64,000 nucleotides of DNA from Rhynchonema sp. JSB1_4 (taxonomy: Eukaryota; Nematoda; Chromadorea; Monhysterida; Xyalidae): assembly GCA_030248065.1 (NCBI GenBank), contig JASAMV010001991.1, positions 1 to 64,000 on the forward strand, in the 5' to 3' direction. The notes under the pieces were generated by a model. That model was not told where the DNA came from. It made no database searches and saw only the letters and a program-made list of their open reading frames with translations. Both the position numbers and the translations under genes were made by a program. Of the stretch, positions 48,209-58,995 are shown one piece after another; within the stretch, counting starts at the first letter, position 1; each line of letters starts with the position of its first letter.

Positions 48209-48623
48209 TGTGCAGCGTTTGTGAAAACGCTCGCAAAGACTGACTACATATGAACAAAAAGACTGTATAGAAAGTAATGTGTGCTCGGCTGCTCATTCGA
48301 TATGCAATCTATCTAAAAAAAGACTTGTGCATTGTGGTTTGTGGGTTTGGATCAGCTGGAAAGCTTGGTTGCGTGAAAAGAATATTTAATGACATTGTGG
48401 GTGTTTGGGGCTGCGTGATCTTGTTGCTGTAACTTGTGGTTTGGATGTTTTCATTCGTTGAACAAATATTGTTGGAAATATACCGTTTGCTAAATCGCAA
48501 ATGGAATTCCTTTACGTTCTCGACGACATATCGTGAACAAGAACCAAGGACGACATATCCTGGTTACACCACTTGCGGTACACATGCGAACGCACACATC
48601 TGACAATACATCAGCGAGTGCCA
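48209..48623 (+). repeat. 3' LTR of the BEL/Pao element
   Basis: Begins TGTGCAGCGTTTGTG and ends GCGAGTGCCA, colinear with the 5' LTR. It is followed after TATAC by the first satellite unit, without a copy of the five bases (GGGTG) that precede the 5' LTR. Confidence 0.9.
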
Positions 48624-48627
48624 TATA

Positions 48628-50985
48628 CCATTAGAGAACGGCGCCGTGAACAGCTACCACAGGACCCCCCTCTACGCAGCTAAATTTTACAGAAAGCAAA
48701 AAGCAACATGCAGGCATGCAAAATCTTGCTAGTGTCACGAAGGACGCTTGAAAGGTCGATGGTAGTTAATATGGAACAGTGAAATGCAAGATGATGTTGA
48801 GCAAGTATAATCAGCAATCATCCCAGATTACGAGTATCATTCCCGCCCACCCAGGACCTGAGCGCGCAAGTCTAACCTAATTGTGGCGCTGCCCAGGCGC
48901 CATTAGAGAACGGCGCCGTGAACAGCTACCACAGGACCCCTCTACGCAGCTAAATTTTACAGAAAGCAAAAAGCAACATACCAGTGAAAAGCAAGATGAT
49001 TTTGAGCAAGTATAATCAGCAGTCATCCCAAAATACAAGTGTGATTCCCTCCCACCCAGGACCTGAGCGTGTAAGTCTAACCTAATTGTGGCGCTGCCCA
49101 GGCGCCATTAGAGAACGGCGCCGTGAACAGCTACCACAGGACCCCCTCTACGCAGCTAAATTTTACAGAAAGCAAAAAGCAACATACCAGTGAAAAGCAA
49201 GATGATTTTGAGCAAGTATAATCAGCAGTCATCCCAAAATACAAGTGTGATTCCCTCCCACCCAGGACCTGAACGCGCAAGTCTAACCTAAGTGTGGCGC
49301 TGCCCAGGCGCCATTAGAGAACGGCGCCGTGAACAGCTACCACGGGACCCCCCTCTACGCAGCTAAATTTTACAGAAAGCAAAAAGCAACATAACAGTGA
49401 AAAGCAAGATGATGTTGAGGAAGTATAATCAGCAGTCATCCCAGAATACAAGTATGATTCCCTCCCACCCAGGACCTGAGCGCGCAAGTCGAACCTAATT
49501 GTGGCGCTGCCCAGGCGCCATTAGAGAACGGCGCCGTGAACAGCTTCCACAGGACCCCCTCGACGCAGCTAAATTTTACAGAGAACAAAAAGCAACATGC
49601 AGGCATGGAAAATCTTGCTAATGTCACGAAGGACGCTTGAAAGGTCGATGGTAGTTTAATATGGAACAGTGAAAAGCAATGCAAGATGATGTTGAGCAAG
49701 TATAATCAGCAATCATCCCAGATTACGAGTGTCATTCCTGCCCACCCAGGACCTGAGCGCGCAAGTCTAACCTAAGTGTGGCGCTGCCCAGGCGCCATCA
49801 GATAACGGCGCCGTCAACAGCTACCACAGGACCCCCCCCGTCAACGCAGCTAAATCTTACAGAAAGCAAAAAGCAACATACCAGTGAAAAGCAAGATGAT
49901 GTTGAGCAAGTATAATCAGCAGTCATCCCAGGTTACAAGTGTGATTCCCTCCCACCCAGGACCTGAGCGTGCAAGTCTAACCTAATTGTGGCGCTGCCCA
50001 GGCGCCATTAGAGAACGGCGCCGTGAACAGCTACCACAGGACCCCCTCTACGCAGCTAAATTTTACAGAAAACAAAAAGCAACATACCAGTGAAAAGCAA
50101 GATGGTGCTGAGCAAGTATAATCAGCAGTCGTCCCAGATTACAAGTGTGATTCCCTCCCACCCAGGACCTGAGCGTGCAAGTCTAACCTAATTGTGGCGC
50201 TGCCCAGGCGCCATTAGAGAACGGCGCCGTGAACAGCTACCACAGGACCCCCTCTACGCAGCTAAATCTTACAGAAAGCAAAAAGCAACATACCAGTGAA
50301 AAGCAAGATGATGTTGAGCAAGTATAATCAGCAGTCATCCCAGATTACAAGTGTGATTCCCGCCCACCCAGGACCTGAGCGCGCAAGTCCAACCTAATTG
50401 TGGCGCTGCCCAGGCGCCATCAGAGAACGGCGCCGTGAACAGCTACCACAGGACCCCCCTCTACGCAGCTAAATCTTACAGAAAGAAAAAAGCAACATAC
50501 CAGTGAAAAGCAAGATGATGTTGAGCAAGTATAATCAGCAGTCATCCCAGATTACAAGTGTGATTCCCTCCCACCCAGGACCTGAGCGTGCAAGTCTAAC
50601 CTAATTGTGGCGCTGCCCAGGCGCCATTAGAGAACGGCGCCGTGAACAGCTACCACAGGACCCCCTCTACGCAGCTAAATTTTACAGAAGGCAAAAAGCA
50701 ACATACCAGTGAAAAGCAAGATGATTTTGAGCAAGTATAATCAGCAGTCAGCCCAAAATACAAGTGTGATTCCCTCCCACCCAGGACCTGAGCGTGCAAG
50801 TCTAACCTAATTGTGGCGCTGCCCAGGCGCCATAAGAGAACGGCGCCGTGAACAGTTACCACAGGACCTCCCTCTACGCAGCTAAATTTTACAGAAAGCA
50901 AAAAGCAACATGCAGGCATGGGCAATCTTGCTAATGTCACGAAGGACGCTTGAAAGGTCGATGGATGTTAATTATGGACCTTTTT
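48628..50985. repeat. Tandem satellite, 11 units of about 206 or 275 bp
   Basis: Units start at about 48628, 48900, 49106, 49312, 49519, 49796, 50006, 50212, 50418, 50625 and 50831 with CATTAGAGAACGGCGCCGTG. Eight are about 206-210 bp; units 1, 5 and 11 carry an extra block of about 66-70 bp (AATCTTGCTAATGTCACGAA...AAAGGTCGATGG). Each unit starts between two GGCGCC palindromes. There is no coding content; small open frames in it repeat from unit to unit. The first unit abuts the BEL/Pao 3' LTR. Confidence 0.95.
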
Positions 50986-51081
50986 AACCTTTTTTTAAAA
51001 ACCTTCACCTTTTTTTCATAATACATTGGTTGATGCCGTCTGCAAATGTCGTTGCCCGTTTCAACCTTCTTTCAGGGTGAG

Positions 51082-51500
51082 TCAAGTTTGAAAATCCAAA
51101 CCGTTCTTGTTGCAGGCGCGGCCGTAGATCCGGCTGCCCGCTCGGTACCACAACGCCACGTGCTGGTTCTGAAACATCAATGCGGGCTACGGTAGGTCAG
51201 GAACTGGAATGCGGATGAGTTAAAAATGTATTTCTACCCTACCTGTTCACTTTTGGTGCGCATCAATCCGGCCGGTTACGGTACGACTCGCCTGTTTCCA
51301 CCCAAAACCAGGTGTCTTCTTTCTGAAAGAAATTTAAAAACAGTATTTTTTTAAATTTGTGCCGTAAGATGCAAATCCCATAACCCAGAGCAGCAAGAAC
51401 GCACCGGGTTGTTGGATAATTTATTGCAATGTGAGTTCATGGTCATGATGATCGAATCGGCCTGGCAAATTTGCGTCCACAAGTCGAGCTGATGTTTCAA
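51082..51500 (-). pseudogene. Decayed gene fragment with LWY..G...GRA motif
   Basis: A last exon (51168-51082) after TGATGTTTCAG encodes NQHVALWYRAGSRIYGRACN and stops at 51082. This fits a short domain common in nematode proteins (WYxxGxxxxGRxxN). The preceding block (about 51331-51252) is bounded by TTTCAG and GTAGGG, but only different frames of it are open in its two halves, so a frameshift seems to have broken it. An upstream block (51510-51410, LTDEILKHQLDLWTQI) and a TATAAAG at about 51553 may belong to the same locus. Confidence 0.5.
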
Positions 51501-51628
51501 AATCTCGTCGGTCAAAAATCAAGGAATGAATGATTCGATGACAAACCGACCCTTTATAGTCCTCACGCGAAGGGGGATACAAATGTGGAATTCACATTCG
51601 TGTCGTGTCAAATTCAATAGGCATGTGA

Positions 51629-52643
51629 ACACTTGTTGATAGAGACAAGAATAATTCTTGTTTTTCTTGTCTTTCGTATCAACAACCATGCATTACTACG
51701 CTGTGTATTGGACACTTGTTGATTGCAGAGACAACAAATTTTGGATCAAATCAAGACAAAATTATGCGCGGTATCAACAACCATGCATTACAGCGCTGCG
51801 TATAGGAATGCCGAATGAAATATAACGAATATATAATTATGAATAACGAAAACGCTGGTTTTTCAACTGGCTGGGGAGGAATTGAGATTGAATGCCGTAA
51901 TTACCAGAAATAGTAAATAAACTCACAATAAAACACACACGTTGGTTGAGCAGTAAATAGAGGAAATGCCATGAATTTGTAAGTTAGCTGATGCGCACCA
52001 CTCTTCAAATTGTCCTCTTGATGTGCAGGTCAACGGAAAGAATGGATTGGGCATGAAATAAAAAATTTGCATAAAAATAAAAAGAAATGCTGCATAAAAA
52101 ATTGTTGGAAAGGTTTTGTGTGACATAAGAAAGATTTCCAGCTAATATAACGAGGAACAACTGATCTTGATTTCAGTTTATTTAGCTGTGCTGCCAGAGT
52201 AGCCAGTTTCGGAAGCGTCAGTGGCACCATCAATCTATAACAGATGGACTTTGTTCGGATCTGACCGTTGTTCGATAACTCAAACAGCCACGTGACTAAA
52301 CCAGGCGTGAACCAAGCCGGCCGTCTATGTGATCCTTCAGCCTGGACCGGTCCAATACGATCACCAGGTTCGATTCCGGCGTTCTACCAGACTTAGGCTG
52401 CTCACGAAGGATTATTGCACGAATCAGAATTGGGACTGCCTATAGATGTTGTGAGCAACGATATTTGACAAACTGCAAGTCCTCAAAATGCGCGAACCAT
52501 GAGGCGGAACTAGACCAACACGCTGTTTGTTGCGTGCGACATTCGACGAGCTGTGGCTGAATGTGATCCGGCAGGCAATGACTTGACTACATGATGGTTA
52601 TGTTTATGGTTAGTGCAGCATTGACACTCTTCACTTTCGCACG

Positions 52644-52723
<80 letters not shown>

Positions 52724-53360
52724 ATTGATGATCCACGCACAGTCAAACGATTATTTACAATTTAGCAAGTCGTCGTTGAGACCAAGAGCCGGGTGGCCGA
52801 GAACGGAGTATCTCTGTGCCCGACCCGCCCAATTATAATGCGACTGCTGATCATTACATGCTGCAGGTCGCGCGCATCAAGTCTCAGATCCACAACTCGC
52901 TCGTGCCTATTGCGAATGTAAGCCGAAGAAGGCCAAGAAACGGAGTTGTGTCAGTGCTGATGCACCTCAATCAATCAAGTCAATCACATCGCCGGCCACC
53001 CAGTCGCCACACCATCAAGCGTTCTCGTGTGCTTGCCCGTCCTTTGATTTCTCAACGACAGCTCTTTGAAACTGAGCACACAACCACAACAACACAGGGA
53101 ACCGGCACGGCACCAAAACAGCACAATTAAAATACTAACAACAATATGTTTATGCCTGAAAGATTGTATATAAATGAAATTTATCTTATGGTTTTTGCAT
53201 GTGCTTATGTACTGTATATGGATTCAAAATGAACGGCGCGGTGTTATGTAATACATAGCGCGCTTGCATATGTAAATTCTTGTCTTTCTTGTCTTTAGCT
53301 GTCAACAACTATGCATTTTAACGCAGATTTTCAGCACACATTGACTGGATCAACAAGTGT
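51629..53360. mobile_element. Possible DNA element with ACACTTGTTGAT ends
   Basis: ACACTTGTTGAT at 51629 and the inverse ATCAACAAGTGT at 53349-53360 bound about 1.7 kb. Near both ends are related blocks (TTCTTGTCTTTC.. and CAACAACYATGCATT), and an extra inner ACACTTGTTGAT copy occurs at about 51709. A minus-strand frame (about 52345-52030, with FELSNNGQIRTKSICYRL) and a plus-strand frame (52816-53130) are open inside, without recognised domains. The boundary is uncertain. Confidence 0.4.
52646..52725. repeat. (TA)n microsatellite
   Basis: About 80 bp of nearly pure TA dinucleotides, interrupted by two TATG changes near 52697-52704. It is a likely site of length polymorphism and assembly error. 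Confidence 0.95.
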
Positions 53361-53698
53361 CTAGCTACCAATCCAATATTATGATATTTTTTTCAATACA
53401 ACGTTGCCTTTTTTAAACTTTTCGTGAATGCGAATCACGCAAACTGAAGTTTCCTTGCTTATCCTGTGCGCTACAACCACGGGGTTAACAATAGATATTC
53501 CAACTAATTTGTTGGTTGCATTATTATTGTTTGTTTCCATTAATGTATTTTAATTGGTCATGAACATGAATTCGCTTTGATCATGATCTTAATAATAATA
53601 TTGGCCCACAAACGCACCACAGACAAATCTTAATTCGATGAACAGCAAAATAATTTTTGCTTGATGATAGAAATATAATTTTATTATCATCACCAGTT

Positions 53699-54341
53699 TC
53701 AATTTCCGTTGCACAAATGGTGTTTGCACCAACAGACGTTGAAGTGCGGCCAGTAACAGTCCTCGTCAGCAACGTTAGTCTCCACGCTGTCACAACCGAG
53801 TGTTTTCAGTGTCAGGCCGTCCCAAATCTGACAGAAGGAAAATAGACGAACATCCCAACTAGATTATTGCAGTGATGTTGGATGCAGAACGTGCAGCTGT
53901 ATTATCGTGACATGATCGGGACCGATGCTGTCATCTTTCAGTCACTTAGAATACTCACTGAGAGCGGGAGGGTTAGCACTAGATTGGGAGCCAAATGATG
54001 GCTTTTTTTAGAATTTCACCATTAAATGGGTTTCACTACGAGCCAATGTAAGCAGGATACATCGCGTTCCATTGCGAGCCACTTAGCATAATTTAGAGAC
54101 AGCAACTCAATGTTAGCTAACAAATTACAACTTGCAGCAGGTATATGTTTACTACAATTATGTGTGTGCGTGCAACCACCGAGACTAACCGACACACATG
54201 CATCATCATACCCGGTGCGCCTTCACAGGTTCCTTTCTGCCAAGTGGCTGGGTACCGACAATTTTCGATGCAGATGTAGCACTCCAGAGTGGAAGATAGG
54301 TGAATGAGAGAACACACAATTGACAGAAACAGCAAAAACAT
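53699..54341 (-). CDS. Ly6/uPAR (three-finger) domain protein, at least 2 exons
   Basis: Exon 1 (54341-54212) has an ATG, a signal peptide (MFLLFLSIVCSLIHLSS) and the typical opening LECYICIENC, with a donor GTATGA. The last exon (53827-53699) ends GCDSV...DCYWPHFNVCWCKHHLCNGN before a TGA, giving the terminal CxCxxxxCN signature of the family. Exon 1 leaves one base and the last exon starts in phase 0, so a small middle exon (54210-53830) is probably missing from my model. Family members are secreted or GPI-anchored extracellular modulators, several of nicotinic receptors. No GPI hydrophobic tail is seen after the last Cys, so this one looks secreted. Confidence 0.75.
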
Positions 54342-54587
54342 GTTGATCTCACAGGCTCAGTGCTGAAATACAGTTTTCAATCAAAAATCCTTGACTAACT
54401 GAGATTAGCTGGTTTGGCAGAGCGATCTGAATGTCTGGATCTCAGCTCAGGTCGGTTTTTTTTGACAAACACTTCGTTCAGACAACGGTATTTATCAGAA
54501 ACCAGACGTGATTCATTCGCTATTCAACTGTGATACCAATTATAATTTCACACGCATACCGAAGATTATATCAGAGCATAACTGGAC

Positions 54588-55041
54588 CAGGTGTCCCAAA
54601 AGAAGCTCCCCACTTTTCCTTTTCGTTATGCGTGGGATGAATGATACGTGTTTGCACCTGATATTGAACTGCATGTGATATCAATACCATATCACGTATT
54701 GGTCGCACAATGACCATATGAGAATCCATCCAAAACCACCTTGATTTTCAGGATTCCAAAGATGAGCCATGCTTAACCACTGCGCTATTTGTATTTCTTA
54801 CAAAACATTTTCATCTGGAAATAAACCAGCCAGTCAACCACGTTTTTAATCCCTGAAACATTTCGCTCACTGCATGCTTTATGAGTGATGACACGTTGGC
54901 GCGCAATATTAATTTGAATTTTCTGGCTTGTCAATTCAGGAAAAATTTTGGATGGATTCTCATATAGTCATTGTGCGACCAATATCATATTCATCCCACA
55001 CATAACAAAAAGAAAGTGTGGAGCTTCTTTTGGGACACCCT
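54588..55041. mobile_element. MITE with CAGGTGTCCCAAAAGAAGCTCC ends
   Basis: The left end CAGGTGTCCCAAAAGAAGC and right end GCTTCTTTTGGGACACCCTG are inverted repeats, as in Tc1/mariner-derived MITEs. Subterminal inverted blocks (TGATATCAATACCATATC; GGATGGATTCTCATATAG) are also present. About 455 bp, non-coding. A fragment of the same sequence (GAATCCATCCAAAATTTTT) is at 61680-61735. Confidence 0.8.
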
Positions 55042-55335
55042 GCATAAGGAGTGCCCTGGAAACTGAATTTCACGTGAATTAGCTGCGGTCAAAAGAACTT
55101 ATGAACCTGAATACTGAGTACGTTAAGGTTAAACTACAGAAATTCTCGTTCCTTGAAGAATTTACTTGGAAGCCATCATAAACCACAATAACGCAACGAT
55201 AACAAAGTTGCATGGGCTGGGAAAGAATAGAACACAAAAATTGGCATCACTTTTTATTATGTACAATTAGGAAGTTGGTGATAAATTAATATGAGAATAC
55301 GTGTAGTACAAAAAGTTAAGCCACAGGAAACAACG

Positions 55336-55546
55336 GGGTACGGACAAAACAGCGGTGCACAAAACAGCGGGTACCGAAGGGACAAGGGAGCCATCTTTGT
55401 CATTAGGCTTAGGCTTGGGCTTGTTTTTAGGATTCGGCTTAGGCCTACACTGCCCTCAACAAATATCTGTTTAAAAGGCTGCTGTCTTTCGAAAACCCCC
55501 CTTTTGGCCCCCGCTGTTTTGTCACTCGATGTTTTGTCCGTGACAC
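55336..55546. mobile_element. MITE, GTGTCACGGACAAAACA family
   Basis: Left end TACGGACAAAACAGCGG, right end CCGCTGTTTTGTCACTCG...TTTTGTCCGTGACAC. It matches the intronic copy at 1507-1697. Confidence 0.7.
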
Positions 55547-55684
55547 GAAACAACACACAACCGTGAGGAAGCACAGACATACACAAGAAAAAAAGATTTC
55601 TTAAATGTTTTTTTAAAAGTGTGGCTGTCAGCGCGCTCTTTTTGTCGAGCACACGGATGCCCGCAACAATTACTGATGTTTCAT

Positions 55685-56477
55685 TCAATCGTGGTACAAT
55701 TCCTCATCCTCCATATCAGCATTGTAGCTGAGTGATGTTTCACGCGATTTTGACTTGTGAGCACGACGTTCACGTTTATGGTCGGGAGGAGCACTGCAAC
55801 GACACAAAATTGAAAACACCAATCAATGAGTGGCATAAAAACTTATCGGATCGGATATGTCCTGGACAATCCTTTTTCACTGTACGACATTGAGATCACC
55901 TGGTGTTCATTATTTCCGACCAGCGTGAACGTTGCCCCAGATGTTGCTGAGAAACAACAATTGAAAAAAGTCATGTGACCAAGACAAATGCAATCCGATC
56001 AATAAGTCCTTTCGACAACCACCTGACTGCCACCTCAAAATGAACAATAAAGTAACAATTCTGTGCTGTGCACGCAAAACAGTCCAACCAGTCACCTGAT
56101 CATGGACCTGGCAGTGAACAACAGTCGTTTGAATGGTCGTGGTGTGCCGATCCACAAATAGAATACCATGGCCCAGTCGTATTTGACACTGTACTTGGCA
56201 CGGTGGCCCTTGCTCGACAAGCTCTTCGTTTGAGACTGCAAATCGGTAATGTTTCATGTCGTGCTGCGCATAATTAAAGCAGCAGTTCTGAGCATGTTGC
56301 AGTTTTCTAATTGATTGTTGATAGCGTCCTGGTGGCTGGTCATTTGACGCTGAAATATCACGTGCTAATCATTGCAGTTCGAGATTTACTGGACATCTCA
56401 ACTTCATACCAGCAATTCGCCCACACACAGCTGTCATGCAAGTAGAAATTTGTGGCATCAGTGAATCTCGAAACAGT
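55685..56477 (-). CDS. C-terminal exons of an unidentified gene
   Basis: Exon-like blocks on the minus strand: 56477 to about 56430 (TVSRFTDATNFYLHDS), 56235-56108 (with KYSVKYDWAMVFYLWIGTPR, between GATTTGCAG and GTCCAT), one starting at 55946 after TTTCTCAG, and a last exon 55793-55685 after GTTGCAG. The last exon encodes a basic then acidic tail (DHKRERRAHKSKSRETS ... MEDEELYHD) and a TGA stop, typical of a cytoplasmic or nuclear tail. Phase between the 55946 block and the last exon is not resolved. The motif TGAAACATCA occurs in the tail codons and again just after the stop. Family not recognised. Confidence 0.5.
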
Positions 56478-56548
56478 CTGCACGAAAACACGTCACCAAG
56501 ACTGCACCGTTAATTTGACATGATACAAATGCTATATTTGGCGGTAAA

Positions 56549-57256
56549 ACCAGTGGTTAATAAAAAAAATTTTATTCGAACCCCATTTTTAAAAAAAAAA
56601 TTTTTTAATTAAAATTTTTTTTTATTCCAGCCAAAATCTGCCCAACACGATAAGAAATGAGCGCTCAAGTACAAAATAGGGGTACTTTTGTTACATAATG
56701 TGTTCTAAGTGCATATAAAGCACAGGTGATGCGAAAACCATGCTATCCAATGGTCGATAAGTACCAACCATAGTCAGGTACACACCCGTACCCTTCCCTA
56801 GGTGGTGCGGGTGTAATGGTATGGCTTTCTGATATTCGGGATGGGAATTTTGGGTGAAATTATGACGTCTAGGTACACGACCAATGCAAATAAGCTGCAC
56901 ATAGTGTGAAATTAGAGTGAATACAAAATAGAATCACTCCTTTCGGGTCTGGGGCATGGATAAATAATTGCCCACCCAGTCACATGTGCGTGTGTAGTCA
57001 TATGAGAGGCCCTGTGAGTCTGCGCACTATGTCTAGATGCCACAAAACAACGATTATGGTGGCACCCAATACACCCATGGTAGGGTTAGGTGATGTCAAC
57101 AGTAGCAATTTTTATGCAAAAAATAGCACTTTTAGAGCAAAAAAATAGAGAAATTTTCGAATTTTGAAATAATAACAAAAATTTTTTAACTTTTGGAACG
57201 AATTTTAAAAAAAAATTTTTTTTAATAAAAAAATATTTTTTTTAAAAACCACTGGG
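56549..57256. mobile_element. MITE with ACCAGTGGTT ends
   Basis: ACCAGTGGTTAATAAAAAAA at the left and the inverse TTTTTTAAAAACCACTGG at the right bound about 700 bp. Inside are subterminal A/T-rich blocks (AAAAAAAATTTTTT) at both ends. No coding capacity. Confidence 0.7.
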
Positions 57257-57297
57257 TAAAACGACTTTGATCGCTCGGTCGCATAGTTTTTTAGACA

Positions 57298-57375
57298 CTT
57301 TTTAGGTGCAATTTGCACCTAAAAATCAGAATTGTACCTAAAAATTCAGGGTTAGGTGCAAGCTTGCACCTAATA
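57298..57375. repeat. Cluster of TTAGGTGCAA palindromic motifs, left
   Basis: TTTAGGTGCAA, TTGCACCTAA, TTGTACCTAA, GTTAGGTGCAA and CTTGCACCTAA occur in alternating orientation within 75 bp. A second cluster lies at 60950-61035. They may be the subterminal repeats of an outer, much-interrupted element of about 3.7 kb. Confidence 0.6.
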
Positions 57376-57393
57376 TTTTGAGCCCTTATTTCC

Positions 57394-58046
57394 TTAAAGG
57401 GGCCCTTTCGCATTTCAAACCCTCTTCAAACCTCGCATGTGTTTACACAGTAGTCAGGCGTCATAAAAGTCAAACACGCCGGAGGTCTAACGTTCAGCAT
57501 GCGTCCAGGAGATGCCCTTCAAGAGGAACATCCGGGAACAAAATCAAATGTGGACCAGCCCAATTTCTACCTGCGCATTCAGGCAACTCGCCTGATGACA
57601 AGGGCGGTCAAGGCGCAGAATGTTTCGCACGATTTTTGCCCCTGGCCTCACTATAGAATTTCGCTTTTCTTTTTATTTCGAATTGCAACGAATTGTTCAT
57701 GCGTGGCTCCTAAATGTTTCAAGGTCTGCTTGTCACGCTGGAACAATTCGTCGTAATTCGAAATAAAAAGAAAAGCGAAATTCCATAGTTAGCGGTGTTG
57801 CAAGTTTCATGCGAAACATTCATTCGCCTTGACACCTTGTTGATCAAGCAGTTTGCCTGAATGCGCAGGTATAAATTGGGCTGGTCCGCGGCACACTTTG
57901 TTCCCGGATGTTCCGCTTGAAAAGCATCACCTGGTCGCATGCTGCATATTGGGTTCTTGGTGCCTGAGAGGTTAATAACGCTCTGAACAATGTTCAAATG
58001 CGTGCAAAGTTTGAAGGCGTTTTGAAATGCGAAAGGCCCCCTTTAA
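57394..58046. mobile_element. TTAA-flanked foldback element, family 3
   Basis: TTAA flanks both ends (57394-57397, 58043-58046). Arms of about 300 bp, starting AGGGGGCCTTTCGCATTTC, are inverted around a centre near 57715. Shared blocks include CTGCGCATTCAGGCAA and its inverse, and TTTCGCTTTTCTTTTTATT and its inverse. No coding capacity. It shares only TTAAAGGG with family 1. Confidence 0.85.
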
Positions 58047-58049
58047 TTT

Positions 58050-58815
58050 AGCATTTATACAGCATCTTTTAAGGTTCGAATACCTTAGAAACGAAAAAAA
58101 TTCGCTGCGCGGCTTCTTCGTTCCTTCCACTAAATTCCATCGAAACCTTTGGTGTTTGATCGACATCGACAAAAAATATTTATTGGTCTGATTGCACTTC
58201 GCGCACAGTTAGTACCTGGTATTGGTAATAAGATTCAACAAATACTACAGCAGAACATGACAACAGCATTAGAAACCAACACAAATTAAACAAAGGGCAA
58301 AAGTAAATGAATGATAACCCCCAAAAGTGGATATGGTAACATGAAAATTTTACTGCTTCGGAGCTCAAAGTCAAACACTCGCTTACTTCTCAATCGGTTC
58401 TCAATAATCAAACTAAAATTCAACGTGGTACAGAAATTCGGACTTTCCTTCAAAAGTTTGTTTATGCTAAAATCAGTTGACAAGAATAAATTTTGATGAA
58501 AGAGTCACTTTGGTTAGCTGATCACACTGACACAGCACTAAACAACCGACGGCACATTTGGTGACGTACGACACTGGAACAAAGCAGATAGGTAAATTGT
58601 GACACAGATAGATACACAGCACAGAACACAGGGATAAGGACACAAACAAATATAAAAGATATGCACAGCGATAAAAGCACAGTTCATTTGCATCGCCGCA
58701 GCACATAATAATGAGAAATTGTTCAAAAATGACAAGGCGATATAATCGGAAACGCTTTTCAGGCTATGGCAACGTTTACACAAAATATCAGTTTTTAGGT
58801 TTGCTAAAGGTACTA
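58050..58815. other. Intergenic, nothing recognised
   Basis: AT-rich sequence between a foldback and a nested element. Open frames of 60-80 codons on both strands lack domains or splice support. Confidence 0.4.
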
Positions 58816-58995
58816 CTCAGTGGTATCGTTGGGGGGTTACCCTAGTATCCGGTATCTTGATTTTTTCACCCAGGGGTATCCGGTATCCTGACTTTTTGTC
58901 CAGGGGTATCCTACCCTAAATTTTTTTGAAAACCGTAAAAATCGCCCATTTTTATCTCCAAAATGCTCAAAATCGCTTGCTGGCGCAAGCATTAG

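Larger units (their letters stand above)
37180..48623 (+). mobile_element. BEL/Pao LTR retrotransposon with envelope gene
   Basis: Direct repeats of about 414 bp bound an 11.4 kb element. The interior has a leader, Gag, a zinc knuckle, protease, reverse transcriptase, RNase H, integrase and an envelope-like glycoprotein, in the order of BEL/Pao elements. The long frame is open over 2600 codons, and the LTRs differ at only a few positions, so insertion looks recent. A roughly 300-bp low-complexity tract interrupts Gag. The two flanks differ (LINE at the left, satellite at the right) and I find no matching target-site duplication. Confidence 0.95.

Noticed and set aside
49436..50940. Open frames of about 90 codons inside the satellite
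   Set aside because: They recur with the unit and are interrupted in other units, so they are not genes.
48628..50985. Satellite array as a CRISPR array
   Set aside because: The units are about 206-275 bp with no short direct repeat and variable spacers, in a eukaryotic genome.
52330..52420. Second tRNA-like sequence (GGTTCGATTCC)
   Set aside because: Only a B-box-like piece is present; no A box or paired stems at proper distance.
52510..52746. Minus-strand frame with Ile-Tyr repeats
   Set aside because: It is the (TA)n microsatellite.
55257..55688. 143-codon minus-strand frame after the 55685 stop
   Set aside because: It runs through the MITE at 55336-55546 and begins beyond the stop of a better-supported exon.
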